DNA of 11,476 bases, taken from DATLXH01 sp035576005. GTDB taxonomy: Bacteria > Acidobacteriota > Thermoanaerobaculia > Gp7-AA8. Numbering within the stretch: the first letter of the stretch is position 1; every line of letters begins with the position of its first letter. Made by a program: the position numbers and the translations under genes. The DNA lies in NCBI GenBank assembly GCA_035576005.1, contig DATLXH010000064.1:1-11476 (forward strand). The letters are read 5' to 3'. The notes below the pieces were generated by a model that had not been told where the DNA came from, made no database searches, and saw only the letters and a program-made list of their open reading frames with translations. Positions 5,494 to 11,476 of this stretch are shown in pieces.

Positions 5494-6813
5494 ATGGAAA
5501 AGCAATGTGTCGCGGTGTTTTCCGGGGGATCAGACCTCGTCGAGCGTCTGCGGAAAAGCTGCTCCGATTTCGATTTCGATCGGGATGAGGACAGTCGAGT
5601 TGCCGTGGTCGATCGCCTTGCTGCGTCCGACAGCATGGCTGACGCTCCTCGTTTCCTGAGCAGAATTCTGCTGGGCGCGGATAGTGAACCTCGGCTGCAA
5701 GGTGTTGTGAGGCGTACGGGTGACCTTCTGCTGGATCGCGACTACTTCCTTGAACACGCTCCTGAGATGCTCTCATTTGCCTGCGAGCTCGCCGCGAGCC
5801 GTGTTGCCGCTGAGGAGCTCAGCGCCGAGCTCGAGCTACTTCACGAGATGCAACAACTCATGCGCCTGGGAGACTCAGCGGTTGTATCCGAGAAGATTGT
5901 TCGACACGTCCTCAGTCTTGCGGGAGCGAAGCGAGGGAGGCTTCTCCTTCACGATCCGAAAGTGGAGCGTTATGTAGTCAGCTTTTCGACCGAGAGTCCC
6001 GAAGCTGATTCGAGCGAATTTCTTCCGGGAGTTGATGCGGACGGTCTGCAGACCGCTCTGTCCGCCCCCGGTGCCTTTGCCCTTTATCCAAGGGAGGGTA
6101 ATCACAGGCAGCTGATTGTTCCGCTTCAGGTTGGAGAGGACATGATCGGCGTTCTGATCGCTCTGTTCGATGGCGACGAGAGCGTCGATATGCAGGCTGC
6201 CCAGCGGGCTGTCATTTATGTACGGCGCGTGAGCGGAGCGCTGGGAAACATCTATCAGCTGACTCGCAGCCGCGACCTGGCGATGCGCGACGATCTCACG
6301 AAAGCTTTCAACCGCAGGTTTTTCGAATCCTATCTCGACGAGGAGAGCGAGCGCTCGCGACGGTACGGAACCATCTTCACCGTGATCTTCCTTGACCTCG
6401 ATGATCTCAAGCGGGTGAATAATCGTCATGGCCACCTGACCGGTTCCCGCATGCTTCAGGAGGTCGCCCGACGAATCCTCGACGCCGTGCGCGGTATCGA
6501 CAAAGTCGTCCGATTCGGGGGAGACGAGTTCTGCATCATCCTTCCACAGACCGACCAGCATCAGTCTTTCGCCGTAGCGGAACGGGTTCGACGTGCCATT
6601 GCTGAAGAGCCGTTCCGGCTGGAGAACGACCTGAGCATCGCGATCAGTGCGAGTTTTGGAATCGCGACGTACCCGCTTCACGCAGTTACCAAAGAAGAGC
6701 TGATCAGTGCCGCGGATGCGGCAATGTACCGAGTCAAGTCGACGACCAAGAATGCGATCGAGATTGCCGCGGACCCCCCAACGCTCGTAGAAAAAAAGCA
6801 GATGACTCTGTGA
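5494..6813 (+). CDS. Diguanylate cyclase-like GGDEF protein with GAF-like sensor region
   Basis: A 439-residue soluble signalling protein ending in a GGDEF domain, the family that makes cyclic di-GMP from two GTP. The GGDEF domain (about 260-425) has the intact active-site motif GGDEF (342-346) in the context RFGGDEF, the metal-binding strand IFLDLDDLKRVNNRHGH (about 298-314) and an inhibitory I-site RGID (333-336) exactly five residues before GGDEF, so product inhibition is likely. One family position, GHxxGD, reads GHLTGS here. Upstream, about 115-255, is a GAF-like region preceded by a helix. The first ~110 residues may be a degenerate receiver-like domain. There is no transmembrane helix. 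The ATG at 5494 is preferred over an in-frame GTG at 5467 because a good -10 element lies between them; neither has a strong Shine-Dalgarno. Confidence 0.93.
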   Translation: MEKQCVAVFSGGSDLVERLRKSCSDFDFDRDEDSRVAVVDRLAASDSMADAPRFLSRILLGADSEPRLQGVVRRTGDLLLDRDYFLEHAPEMLSFACELAASRVAAEELSAELELLHEMQQLMRLGDSAVVSEKIVRHVLSLAGAKRGRLLLHDPKVERYVVSFSTESPEADSSEFLPGVDADGLQTALSAPGAFALYPREGNHRQLIVPLQVGEDMIGVLIALFDGDESVDMQAAQRAVIYVRRVSGALGNIYQLTRSRDLAMRDDLTKAFNRRFFESYLDEESERSRRYGTIFTVIFLDLDDLKRVNNRHGHLTGSRMLQEVARRILDAVRGIDKVVRFGGDEFCIILPQTDQHQSFAVAERVRRAIAEEPFRLENDLSIAISASFGIATYPLHAVTKEELISAADAAMYRVKSTTKNAIEIAADPPTLVEKKQMTL

Positions 6814-6851
6814 TTACTCGAGGGCCTGTTGCTCAACTCCCCAAAAGAGCG

Positions 6852-6955
6852 CGTCATCCTGAGGAGCGCTTCTGCGACGAAGGATTTCAAGATGCGACGC
6901 TGTGAAATCGATGAGTCACGCGTCTTGAGATCCTTCGCTTTCGCTCAGGATGACG
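6852..6955 (+). repeat. 104-bp interrupted inverted repeat (hairpin-forming, second repeat family)
   Basis: Left blocks CGTCATCCTGAG (6852-6863), GAAGGAT (6879-6885) and TTCAAGATGCG (6886-6896) pair with right blocks CGCGTCTTGAG (6919-6929), ATCCTTC (6930-6936) and CTCAGGATGACG (6944-6955). The loop is about 22 bases. The unit fills most of the 164-bp gap between the GGDEF gene and the PATAN gene and ends 22 bases before the PATAN start. It is unrelated in sequence to the CTGTGAGAAATGCGG family. It resembles palindromic intergenic units of the REP/MITE type. It could act as a 3'-end stabiliser or attenuator for the GGDEF transcript; no T-tract follows, so it is not a standard terminator. Confidence 0.8.
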
Positions 6956-6977
6956 GGTCGCTGATGAAAGTGGAGTC

Positions 6978-8150
6978 ATGCAACAAGCCCGGGAGCGGGA
7001 GCGGGCCAGGCGGGATAGCTCCTTCTTCAGCGAGCGGTCCTTGAGCGAAGACCTCAGCATTCAGGGGTCACTCTCTGAAACGACCGTGCCGGACCTCTGC
7101 CGCTCGCTCCTGCGCAGCAGCGAGACGGCGATCCTGACCCTTCAGGCCGAGGGGCGTCACGATTCCATCTACTTCAGGGAAGGTCGGATCGTTTTTGCCT
7201 CGACCTCGGATGCGGACACGGGAGTGGCCGAGGTTCTGCTCATGTCGGGCGAGCTGAATCTCCAGCAGTACAACGATGCGATCGACAACAGTTCCGGTTC
7301 CAAACGGATGGGGGCCGTGCTTTGCGAGCTCGGCTATCTTCGTCCTGAGCACCTCATGCGGGCGGTCGAGCGGCAGGTGACGAACATTGTGATGCAGTCC
7401 CTCACGTATCGGAGCGGCGATTACACGATCGAGTTCACCTCAGGGTTTGCAGGCGACATCCTCGAGCTTTCACTCAGCAGTGAACGGCTGCTGATGGATG
7501 GGGTTGGAAGAATCGAAAACTGGTCCCTCATTGCGCGCGGAATCGGAAAGATGGGGAGGCTCCTGCGGCAGGCGGAGGGAGCCGATGCCAGGATGTACCA
7601 GTTCGATGTGTCGGAAGAGGAGAGTCACATCTACTCACTGATGGGTACGGCGCAGAAGGTCGAGTCGCTTTGTGAGCTGAGCTACCTTTCCAATTTCTCA
7701 ACCTGCCGGACCATCTGGTCGCTGCTGGCGGGAAACCTGATCGAAGAAGCGGAGATCCAGGAGATCAGCGAGACTCGGGCGGCAGAGCGAGGAGAGTTCG
7801 AGCTGGTTTCCGACGTCGAACTCTACAACACGGTCTTCCAGAAGATCTTCAATCTGGTTTTCCAGCGCATTGGAGACCATACCTATGATTTCATCGACAG
7901 GGTCGTCATTCATCTGTCCCCTGAGACTCTGCCGTATCTGAGCGGAATGAGTCTCGTGAACGAGGGGCGGGTCGATTTCGACCAGTTGCTCAATAACCTG
8001 ATTGCCTCAGGCTCGACTGACAAGAGGGCCGTCATCATCAGCGTGCTCAACGAGCTTTTGTATGGCTGGCTCTTCGAGATCCGCTCCGAATTCGGAACTT
8101 CGCTGGAGCGCGAGACTTCGGAGATCATGGCCATAATCCGGAAGGCGTGA
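6978..8150 (+). CDS. PATAN (DUF4388) domain protein with uncharacterised C-terminal region
   Basis: A 390-residue cytoplasmic protein. Residues 27-185 read as a PATAN/DUF4388 domain: IQGSLSETTVPDLCRSLLRSSETAILTL, then the paired strands SIYFREGRIVFAST, and the helical part MGAVLCELGYLRPEHLMRAVERQVTNIVMQSLTYRSGDYTIEF. This domain is found in bacterial signalling proteins, often with receivers or GGDEF domains or near motility genes. The remaining ~200 residues are mostly helical, end in a long amphipathic helix and match no family I recognise. No catalytic motif or membrane segment is seen. The ATG at 6978 has GGAG only two bases upstream, a poor spacing, but no better start is evident. It follows the GGDEF gene after a hairpin repeat, so the two may work in one c-di-GMP-related pathway (inference). 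Confidence 0.85.
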   Translation: MQQARERERARRDSSFFSERSLSEDLSIQGSLSETTVPDLCRSLLRSSETAILTLQAEGRHDSIYFREGRIVFASTSDADTGVAEVLLMSGELNLQQYNDAIDNSSGSKRMGAVLCELGYLRPEHLMRAVERQVTNIVMQSLTYRSGDYTIEFTSGFAGDILELSLSSERLLMDGVGRIENWSLIARGIGKMGRLLRQAEGADARMYQFDVSEEESHIYSLMGTAQKVESLCELSYLSNFSTCRTIWSLLAGNLIEEAEIQEISETRAAERGEFELVSDVELYNTVFQKIFNLVFQRIGDHTYDFIDRVVIHLSPETLPYLSGMSLVNEGRVDFDQLLNNLIASGSTDKRAVIISVLNELLYGWLFEIRSEFGTSLERETSEIMAIIRKA

Positions 8151-8289
8151 GTGGCCTGAAACTCAACGCATCATTTAGCCCGCATTTCTCACAGACCTTC
8201 GCCGCGAGACGACGGATAGCGGCCTGTCTGCTTCGTTGCAAGGCAATTTCGCTCCTTGACACTGTGTCGAGAGCAACCGGGGCGGGTGT

Positions 8290-8317
8290 AGGGACGCAGG
8301 GCCTGCGTCCGGCACCC
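8290..8317 (+). repeat. Small palindrome GGACGCAG-GGC-CTGCGTCC, left arm of inner inverted repeat
   Basis: The unit contains a perfect 8-bp hairpin GGACGCAG/CTGCGTCC with loop GGC, and is inverted relative to 8401-8428 (25 of 28 bases match). Two of the three differences are the paired bases that close the loop, changed together. Confidence 0.7.
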
Positions 8318-8400
8318 AGACATTCGTATCAGGAATTCTGCATCCCGACATGAACCCTCGTCCAAAGCGATGGCCGACGACAATCTTTTCGGTCGGGACA

Positions 8401-8428
8401 GGGTACCGGACGCACGCCGTGCGTCCCT
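8401..8428 (-). repeat. Small palindrome GGACGCAC-GGC-GTGCGTCC, right arm of inner inverted repeat
   Basis: Read on the minus strand this unit has the hairpin GGACGCAC/GTGCGTCC with loop GGC, the partner of the unit at 8290-8317. The G-C pair next to the loop is replaced by C-G, so pairing is kept. Confidence 0.7.
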
Positions 8429-8474
8429 GCGCTCGCATTCTGTGAGAAATGCGGGCTAGTGCTGTCCCGCAACT

Positions 8475-8492
8475 CTGTGAGAATGCGCGCTA
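8475..8492 (+). repeat. Degenerate solitary copy of the repeat end, upstream of the lipoprotein gene
   Basis: CTGTGAGAATGCGCGCTA matches the 19-base element end CTGTGAGAAATGCGGGCTA with one base deleted and one substitution. It lies 16 bases after the right end of the complete element, in the same orientation, and overlaps the -10-like TAGAAT. Confidence 0.65.
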
Positions 8493-8496
8493 GAAT
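8491..8496 (+). promoter_or_regulatory. -10-like TAGAAT, probable leaderless promoter of the lipoprotein gene
   Basis: TAGAAT (5 of 6 to TATAAT) is followed by exactly six bases and the ATG at 8503, placing the expected transcription start on or next to the A of the start codon. No Shine-Dalgarno is present, consistent with a leaderless mRNA. Its first two bases are the last two of the repeat end at 8475-8492. No convincing -35 is seen. Confidence 0.45.
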
Positions 8497-8502
8497 GAAC
8501 TC

Positions 8503-9177
8503 ATGACGCGCTCGTTTCTCGTCTCACTTCTGCTGCCGCTCCTGCTCATCGGATGTGCGAGCGGGCCGGTAACGAGACCGAATGCTCGAGAGTGGGGCGT
8601 GCTGGAGGCGGAGTATCGGCTGATCGAGTCTCAACGCCGCGCTGCTCCCACGCCTTCAAACCGCGCTTCGCGCAGAGAACAGATCGAGGTGCGGCTGGCC
8701 ACCCTCAGGAAGCTCGAGGGCTCGTACACGCTCTTCATGGAAAGGCTTCGTGAATATCATGCTCGCACTTCCGATCCCAGAGCGGCTTCCCTCTACGCGT
8801 CCGAGAAGGTCAGGCTCGGTGACGAGTATGCCGAGCTCCTCTCCAGGTACGATCGCGCAATCGAGATGTACAACAGTGCGCTTCTCATTGATCCCGGAAA
8901 TGTGGGAGCTTCCCAGCGTCTGGCGCAGACACGGTTGCGCAGGTATGTCGATCTGGGCCGATTCTCTTCCGTAAAAAACGGGATGAAGGAAGAGGACGTT
9001 CGCGGAATTCTGGGGATGCCGCGTGAAGACTGGATCAAACAGATTGTTCAGAAGGGTAAGGTGTATTCCGTCTGGATTTATCCGAAGGAGGACGGTGGCG
9101 CCTGCGCCGTTTACTTCGATAACAGCGTCGTGTACTTCATGAACTGGAACGCTGCCGCGACGCGACAAACCGGGTAA
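8503..9177 (+). CDS. Lipoprotein with TPR-like region and BamE-like C-terminal domain
   Basis: A 224-residue lipoprotein. A Sec signal with lipobox L-I-G-C (Cys18 lipidated) follows a hydrophobic core at 5-16; Ala19-Ser20 after the Cys would permit outer-membrane sorting if Lol rules apply. Residues 28-100 are helical and charged, 108-141 resemble a single tetratricopeptide repeat (YDRAIEMYNSALLIDPGN), and 153-215 resemble a BamE/SmpA-type domain: FSSVKNGMKEEDVRGILGMP, then the paired strands GKVYSVWIYP and CAVYFDNSVVYFM. BamE domains attach to the outer-membrane assembly machinery or peptidoglycan-linked proteins, but this fold is widely reused and the family is not identified. The downstream SPOR-domain gene starts 43 nt later on the same strand, so the pair is probably one envelope operon. 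Confidence 0.85.
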   Translation: MTRSFLVSLLLPLLLIGCASGPVTRPNAREWGVLEAEYRLIESQRRAAPTPSNRASRREQIEVRLATLRKLEGSYTLFMERLREYHARTSDPRAASLYASEKVRLGDEYAELLSRYDRAIEMYNSALLIDPGNVGASQRLAQTRLRRYVDLGRFSSVKNGMKEEDVRGILGMPREDWIKQIVQKGKVYSVWIYPKEDGGACAVYFDNSVVYFMNWNAAATRQTG

Positions 9178-9220
9178 GGCCGGGTCGTTCCGGCAATTGA
9201 TGGAAGGGGAGGGTGGGACA

Positions 9221-9892
9221 ATGGGTGAAGAGGGACGCGATGACTCATCGCATTACGAAGTTTCGCTGACGGCAACACAGGCCTTCGCTGCTTTCCTGCT
9301 GCTGCTGGGGTCTCTGGGTGCCGCGTTCGCCTTCGGCATCATGATCGGCAGGGACGGAGCCGATGACCGCCTCGTTGTGCGTCACGAGCCGTCGGTCATC
9401 AACGAAGGCACGGCTCGATCGGACGCCAACAGAATCGTCGAGCTGGGCGTGAACACGACCGCGGCCGGAGGGGAGATATCGGCCTCAGACTCAGGGTCCG
9501 CTATCGTTGAAGGATCCGGGGCGACCCCGCCCACCGAGACAGGAAATCCGGCAGAAGGCTCCGCGCAGATAGCACCCGCGGACGCGCAGGCGGGCTCGAT
9601 CGGTTCTGCTGCGCCGCCTGCGAATATAGGTGCCACCACTCCGCCGGCACCCTCGGCCGGCGGCACTCCCTTTTTCGCTCAGTTGATCTCGACAGCGGAA
9701 GCGAAGACGGCCGAAAATCTCGCCGCGCGACTCATCGAAGGAGGATTCACGTCCGCGTATGTCGAGCGGGTCAACAGCGAGCGTGGGCTCACGTATCGTG
9801 TGCGCGTGAAGTTTCCTTCCGAGGGAGAGGCGCGGGCTGCAGTGCCGTCGCTTCGCCGTTTCTCGAGCGGAGATATCTGGATCACTCGATAG
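9221..9892 (+). CDS. Single-pass membrane protein with C-terminal SPOR domain
   Basis: A 223-residue protein: a short cytoplasmic N-terminus, one transmembrane helix (about 21-43, AFAAFLLLLGSLGAAFAFGIMIG), a long Ala/Gly/Pro/Ser-rich periplasmic linker (about 50-148) and a SPOR domain (about 150-223, from FFAQLISTAEAKTAENLAARLIEGGFTSAYVE to the final strand GDIWITR). SPOR domains bind denuded septal peptidoglycan, so a role at division or wall remodelling is likely; FtsN and DedD share this layout but orthology is not claimed. The start is ATG 9221 with GGGGAGGG ending seven bases upstream, better than the TTG 9197 or ATG 9200 alternatives, which would place the purine tract inside the gene. 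It is likely cotranscribed with the lipoprotein gene. Confidence 0.9.
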   Translation: MGEEGRDDSSHYEVSLTATQAFAAFLLLLGSLGAAFAFGIMIGRDGADDRLVVRHEPSVINEGTARSDANRIVELGVNTTAAGGEISASDSGSAIVEGSGATPPTETGNPAEGSAQIAPADAQAGSIGSAAPPANIGATTPPAPSAGGTPFFAQLISTAEAKTAENLAARLIEGGFTSAYVERVNSERGLTYRVRVKFPSEGEARAAVPSLRRFSSGDIWITR

Positions 9893-10182
9893 CTCGCGCC
9901 ACGCCTCGATGAGGAACCGGGACATGGCGAGTAGAAGGCTTTTGGACGATCACCGGAAGTCTCCAGGTCCTGCAGGCAGGGCATCGCGGCACGAGGTGCG
10001 TATCATCCCGGCGTTCTACATTCCGCATTTTTCCCTATAAGATGCGCCTCGAAAACGCCTCACACCCGACGAGGTCTGCAGCCGCGGCCTCGATAGACGC
10101 CGGCTCTAACAGCGCGGAGATGGTCACGGTACCTCGGCGTCCGCGGAGGCTGGATGAGGTTGCTGGAATGGAGAACGATTAG
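9893..10182. other. 290-bp noncoding region before mrp
   Basis: No convincing gene, tRNA or repeat is seen. It contains a short restriction-site-like palindrome CCTGCAGG (9971-9978) and, at 10036-10041, the probable mrp -10. A 46-codon frame (10042-10182) ends flush against the mrp ATG but begins at the -10 and lacks a ribosome-binding site. If the promoter is right, the mrp leader is about 135 nt. No clear intrinsic terminator for the upstream SPOR gene is visible. Confidence 0.6.
10036..10041 (+). promoter_or_regulatory. Probable -10 element of the mrp promoter
   Basis: TATAAG (5 of 6 to TATAAT) lies in an unusually AT-rich patch (TTTTTCCCTATAAG) of an otherwise GC-rich gap. A poor -35 candidate TTCTAC (10014-10019) stands 16 bases upstream. 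Expected start is near 10048, giving a leader of about 135 nt. Confidence 0.45.
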
Positions 10183-11280
10183 ATGGCAACTGAGGAACAG
10201 GTTCGCGAAGCGCTCAAAGGTGTGAAATTCCCGGGCCTGTCCCGCGACATCGTCGCATTCGGATTCGTGCATGAGCTCAAGGTTCAGGGCGACGATGTCA
10301 GCTTCGTCCTGAGATTCCAGACTGACAACCCCGCCGTCGGTAATCAGATCGCCGCCGAGGCAGAGGCGGCAATTCGACGTCTGGCCGATGTGGCAAATGT
10401 CAGAATCTCCCTCGAGGTGACTCCGAAAAGTGCGATCTCTCCGAGCTCGGGGAGCGGATCGATCCTGTCTGATGTCACCTACAAGATTGCAGTGGCATCT
10501 GGCAAGGGAGGCGTCGGCAAGTCGACCGTCTCAACCAACCTGGCTCTCGCGTTTCGCGCCCTCGGGAACAGCGTCGGACTGCTCGACGCTGATATCTATG
10601 GCCCTTCGCAGCAAATGATGCTCGGGATTCAGGGGCGGCCGCAGGTTGACGAGTCTGACGAGAAGATCATCCCGATGGAGCGTCACGGGATCAAGACCAT
10701 GTCGCTCGGGCTGATCACAGATCCCGACACGCCCGTTATCTGGCGCGGACCGATGGTAATGAAGGCGCTTGACCAGTTCCTGACTGACGTCAAGTGGGGT
10801 GTGCTCGATTACATGGTGCTTGATCTTCCTCCGGGGACAGGGGACGCGCAGTTAACGATCACGCAGAAAGTCCCTCTCACTGGTGCCGTGATTGTCACGA
10901 CGCCGCAGGACGTAGCGCTCATTGACGCCCGCAAAGGGCTGGCAATGTTCCGGAAAGTGAGCGTGCCCGTTCTTGGCATCATCGAGAACATGAGTTACTT
11001 CATCTGCAGGCACTGCGGCGAGCGAGAGGAGATCTTTGGACACGGCGGCGGACGGAAGACCGCAGAGATGCTGGGTGTCCCATTCCTCGGCGAGGTGCCG
11101 ATTGATCCTCAGGTGGTAGTAGGTGGAGATACAGGCGAGCCGATCATCAGTCTCAACTCCCAGTCTGCGGCAGCGATTGCTTTCACCCAGATCGCAAAAA
11201 GGATCGCTGATGTCGTGGAAGGTGGAGCGGCGAGTACGGGTGCCGGCGGACATGACCATCACCACGCTCACCGCCATTGA
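10183..11280 (+). CDS. mrp: Mrp/ApbC-type iron-sulfur carrier P-loop ATPase
   Basis: A 365-residue Mrp/NBP35-family protein, which binds a 4Fe-4S cluster at a dimer interface and delivers it to target proteins in an ATP-dependent manner in the cytoplasm. An N-terminal MIP18/DUF59-like domain (about 4-80) is followed by the ParA-like ATPase core: deviant Walker A GKGGVGKST (107-115, signature Lys108), switch motif LDADIYGPSQ (134-143), Walker B-like LDLPPGTGD (213-221) and the cluster-binding CxxC at Cys275 and Cys278 (ICRHCGE). The protein ends in a His-rich tail (seven His in the last nine residues, after GG), which could bind metal. ATG 10183 has GGAG nine bases upstream. The gene appears monocistronic here, with its own promoter; flanking genes give no pathway hint. 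Confidence 0.94.
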   Translation: MATEEQVREALKGVKFPGLSRDIVAFGFVHELKVQGDDVSFVLRFQTDNPAVGNQIAAEAEAAIRRLADVANVRISLEVTPKSAISPSSGSGSILSDVTYKIAVASGKGGVGKSTVSTNLALAFRALGNSVGLLDADIYGPSQQMMLGIQGRPQVDESDEKIIPMERHGIKTMSLGLITDPDTPVIWRGPMVMKALDQFLTDVKWGVLDYMVLDLPPGTGDAQLTITQKVPLTGAVIVTTPQDVALIDARKGLAMFRKVSVPVLGIIENMSYFICRHCGEREEIFGHGGGRKTAEMLGVPFLGEVPIDPQVVVGGDTGEPIISLNSQSAAAIAFTQIAKRIADVVEGGAASTGAGGHDHHHAHRH

Positions 11281-11339
11281 GTGTTCCCTATGTCGTCGAA
11301 GGTTAGTGTTGGCGATGCCCTCTAATGCACACACACCCT

Positions 11340-11357
11340 GAGTTCAACTTTGAACTG
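11340..11357. promoter_or_regulatory. Near-perfect palindrome GTTCAACTTTGAAC
   Basis: AGTTCA (11341-11346) and TGAACT (11351-11356) form a 16-bp palindrome 61 bases after mrp. No T-tract follows, so it is a poor terminator; it looks more like an operator for a gene beyond the right edge, but no gene is visible to support that. The rest of 11281-11476 shows no recognisable coding frame or RNA. Confidence 0.25.
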
Positions 11358-11476
11358 CAACACTGACGTGTGGTGATGATACATCGTTCGGGGGGGTTGT
11401 TCTACGCTGCAGTCGGTAGTGAGGCGGCACAGTGGGCCTTTTGCTTTTTCCCTGCTGCAGCCTTTCGTCCGGCGTC

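Larger units (their letters stand above)
8176..8458 (+). mobile_element. MITE-like element with perfect 19-bp terminal inverted repeats
   Basis: The left end TAGCCCGCATTTCTCACAG (8176-8194) is the exact reverse complement of the right end (8440-8458). Each end starts with TA, so a TA target duplication of the IS630/Tc1 kind is possible, but with one locus the TA could equally be part of the repeat. Inside, 8176-8270 is an inverted copy of bases 51-146, and two further inverted arms (8290-8317 and 8401-8428) flank an 83-bp centre that has its own short inverted pair TCCCGAC/GTCGGGA (8343-8349, 8392-8398). No transposase is encoded, so mobility would depend on enzymes elsewhere. A TTGACA (8256-8261) lies within it but has no matching -10. 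Confidence 0.7.
8151..8502. other. 352-bp intergenic region occupied by repeats
   Basis: This gap holds a complete MITE-like element (8176-8458), a further solitary element end (8475-8492) and a -10-like hexamer (8491-8496) just before the lipoprotein gene. The 25 bases after the PATAN gene stop show nothing recognisable. An 87-codon open frame on the minus strand (8175-8438) is a translation of the repeat, not a gene. Confidence 0.8.

Noticed and set aside
5186..5776. 196-codon minus-strand frame spanning the divergent intergenic region
   Set aside because: It overlaps both the glycosyltransferase-like gene in another frame and the antisense of the GGDEF gene; composition is typical of a shadow frame.
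5875..6681. 268-codon minus-strand frame
   Set aside because: Antisense to the GGDEF gene, whose motifs are intact in the plus-strand frame.
8256..8284. TTGACA as a -35 inside the MITE-like element
   Set aside because: The sequence 16-18 bases downstream is GC-rich (GGGGCG region) with no -10 resemblance.
8175..8438. 87-codon open frame on the minus strand
   Set aside because: It lies entirely inside the repeat element, and its C-terminal residues are the same translation as the repeat copy at 75-145. It is a by-product of repeat DNA.
10042..10182. 46-codon ORF whose TAG stop abuts the mrp ATG
   Set aside because: Its ATG immediately follows the TATAAG hexamer, so it would precede the expected transcription start, and it has no ribosome-binding site or recognisable sequence.
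1..11476. CRISPR array, tRNA, rRNA, phage or defence genes
   Set aside because: No regularly spaced direct repeats, no cloverleaf-like sequence and no related protein motifs were found on either strand by eye; a tRNAscan or Infernal run would confirm.

Overview
The window comes from a GC-rich, Gram-negative-type bacterium. It encodes a lipoprotein with a lipobox, a SPOR-domain protein with one membrane anchor, and a BamE-like domain. The gene content (a PATAN/DUF4388 protein beside a GGDEF protein, and a minus-strand RNA-processing operon) together with numerous short palindromic intergenic repeats fits Acidobacteriota or a neighbouring phylum. That placement is inference; no phylogenetic marker is present.

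Left half, minus strand (5301 down to 144): a tightly packed gene string. In transcription order it holds a GT-B-type glycosyltransferase-like protein, a class II CCA-adding enzyme/poly(A) polymerase, a secreted protein of unknown function, rsmD (16S rRNA m2G966 methyltransferase), phoH/ybeZ (PhoH-family ATPase) and ybeY (rRNA-maturation endonuclease). The first four genes overlap by 8, 4 and 1 nt. The two larger gaps each contain a tiny ORF joined by a 4-nt overlap to a neighbour: 49 codons overlapping the rsmD stop, and 18 codons overlapping the ybeY start. The theme is tRNA 3'-end and rRNA maturation.

Right half, plus strand: a diguanylate cyclase-like GGDEF protein with a GAF-like segment (5494-6813); a PATAN/DUF4388 protein (6978-8150); a TPR plus BamE-like lipoprotein (8503-9177) followed 43 nt later by a SPOR-domain membrane protein (9221-9892); then, behind its own likely promoter, an Mrp/ApbC Fe-S carrier ATPase (10183-11280). 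The last ~200 bp hold no recognisable gene.

Between genes the window is rich in structured repeats. One family has the 19-bp end TAGCCCGCATTTCTCACAG. It forms a complete, MITE-like 283-bp unit at 8176-8458 with perfect terminal inverted repeats. A related copy at 1-146 (inverted relative to the 8176-8270 half) supplies the ybeY stop codon, and solitary end fragments lie at 5349-5363 and 8475-8492. The last of these runs into a TAGAAT -10-like hexamer exactly 6 nt before a start codon. A second, unrelated 104-bp inverted repeat lies at 6852-6955. No tRNA, rRNA, CRISPR array, transposase or phage gene is seen. The most unusual material in the window is this repeat family and its close fit to gene ends and starts; I see no obvious defence or biosynthetic system.
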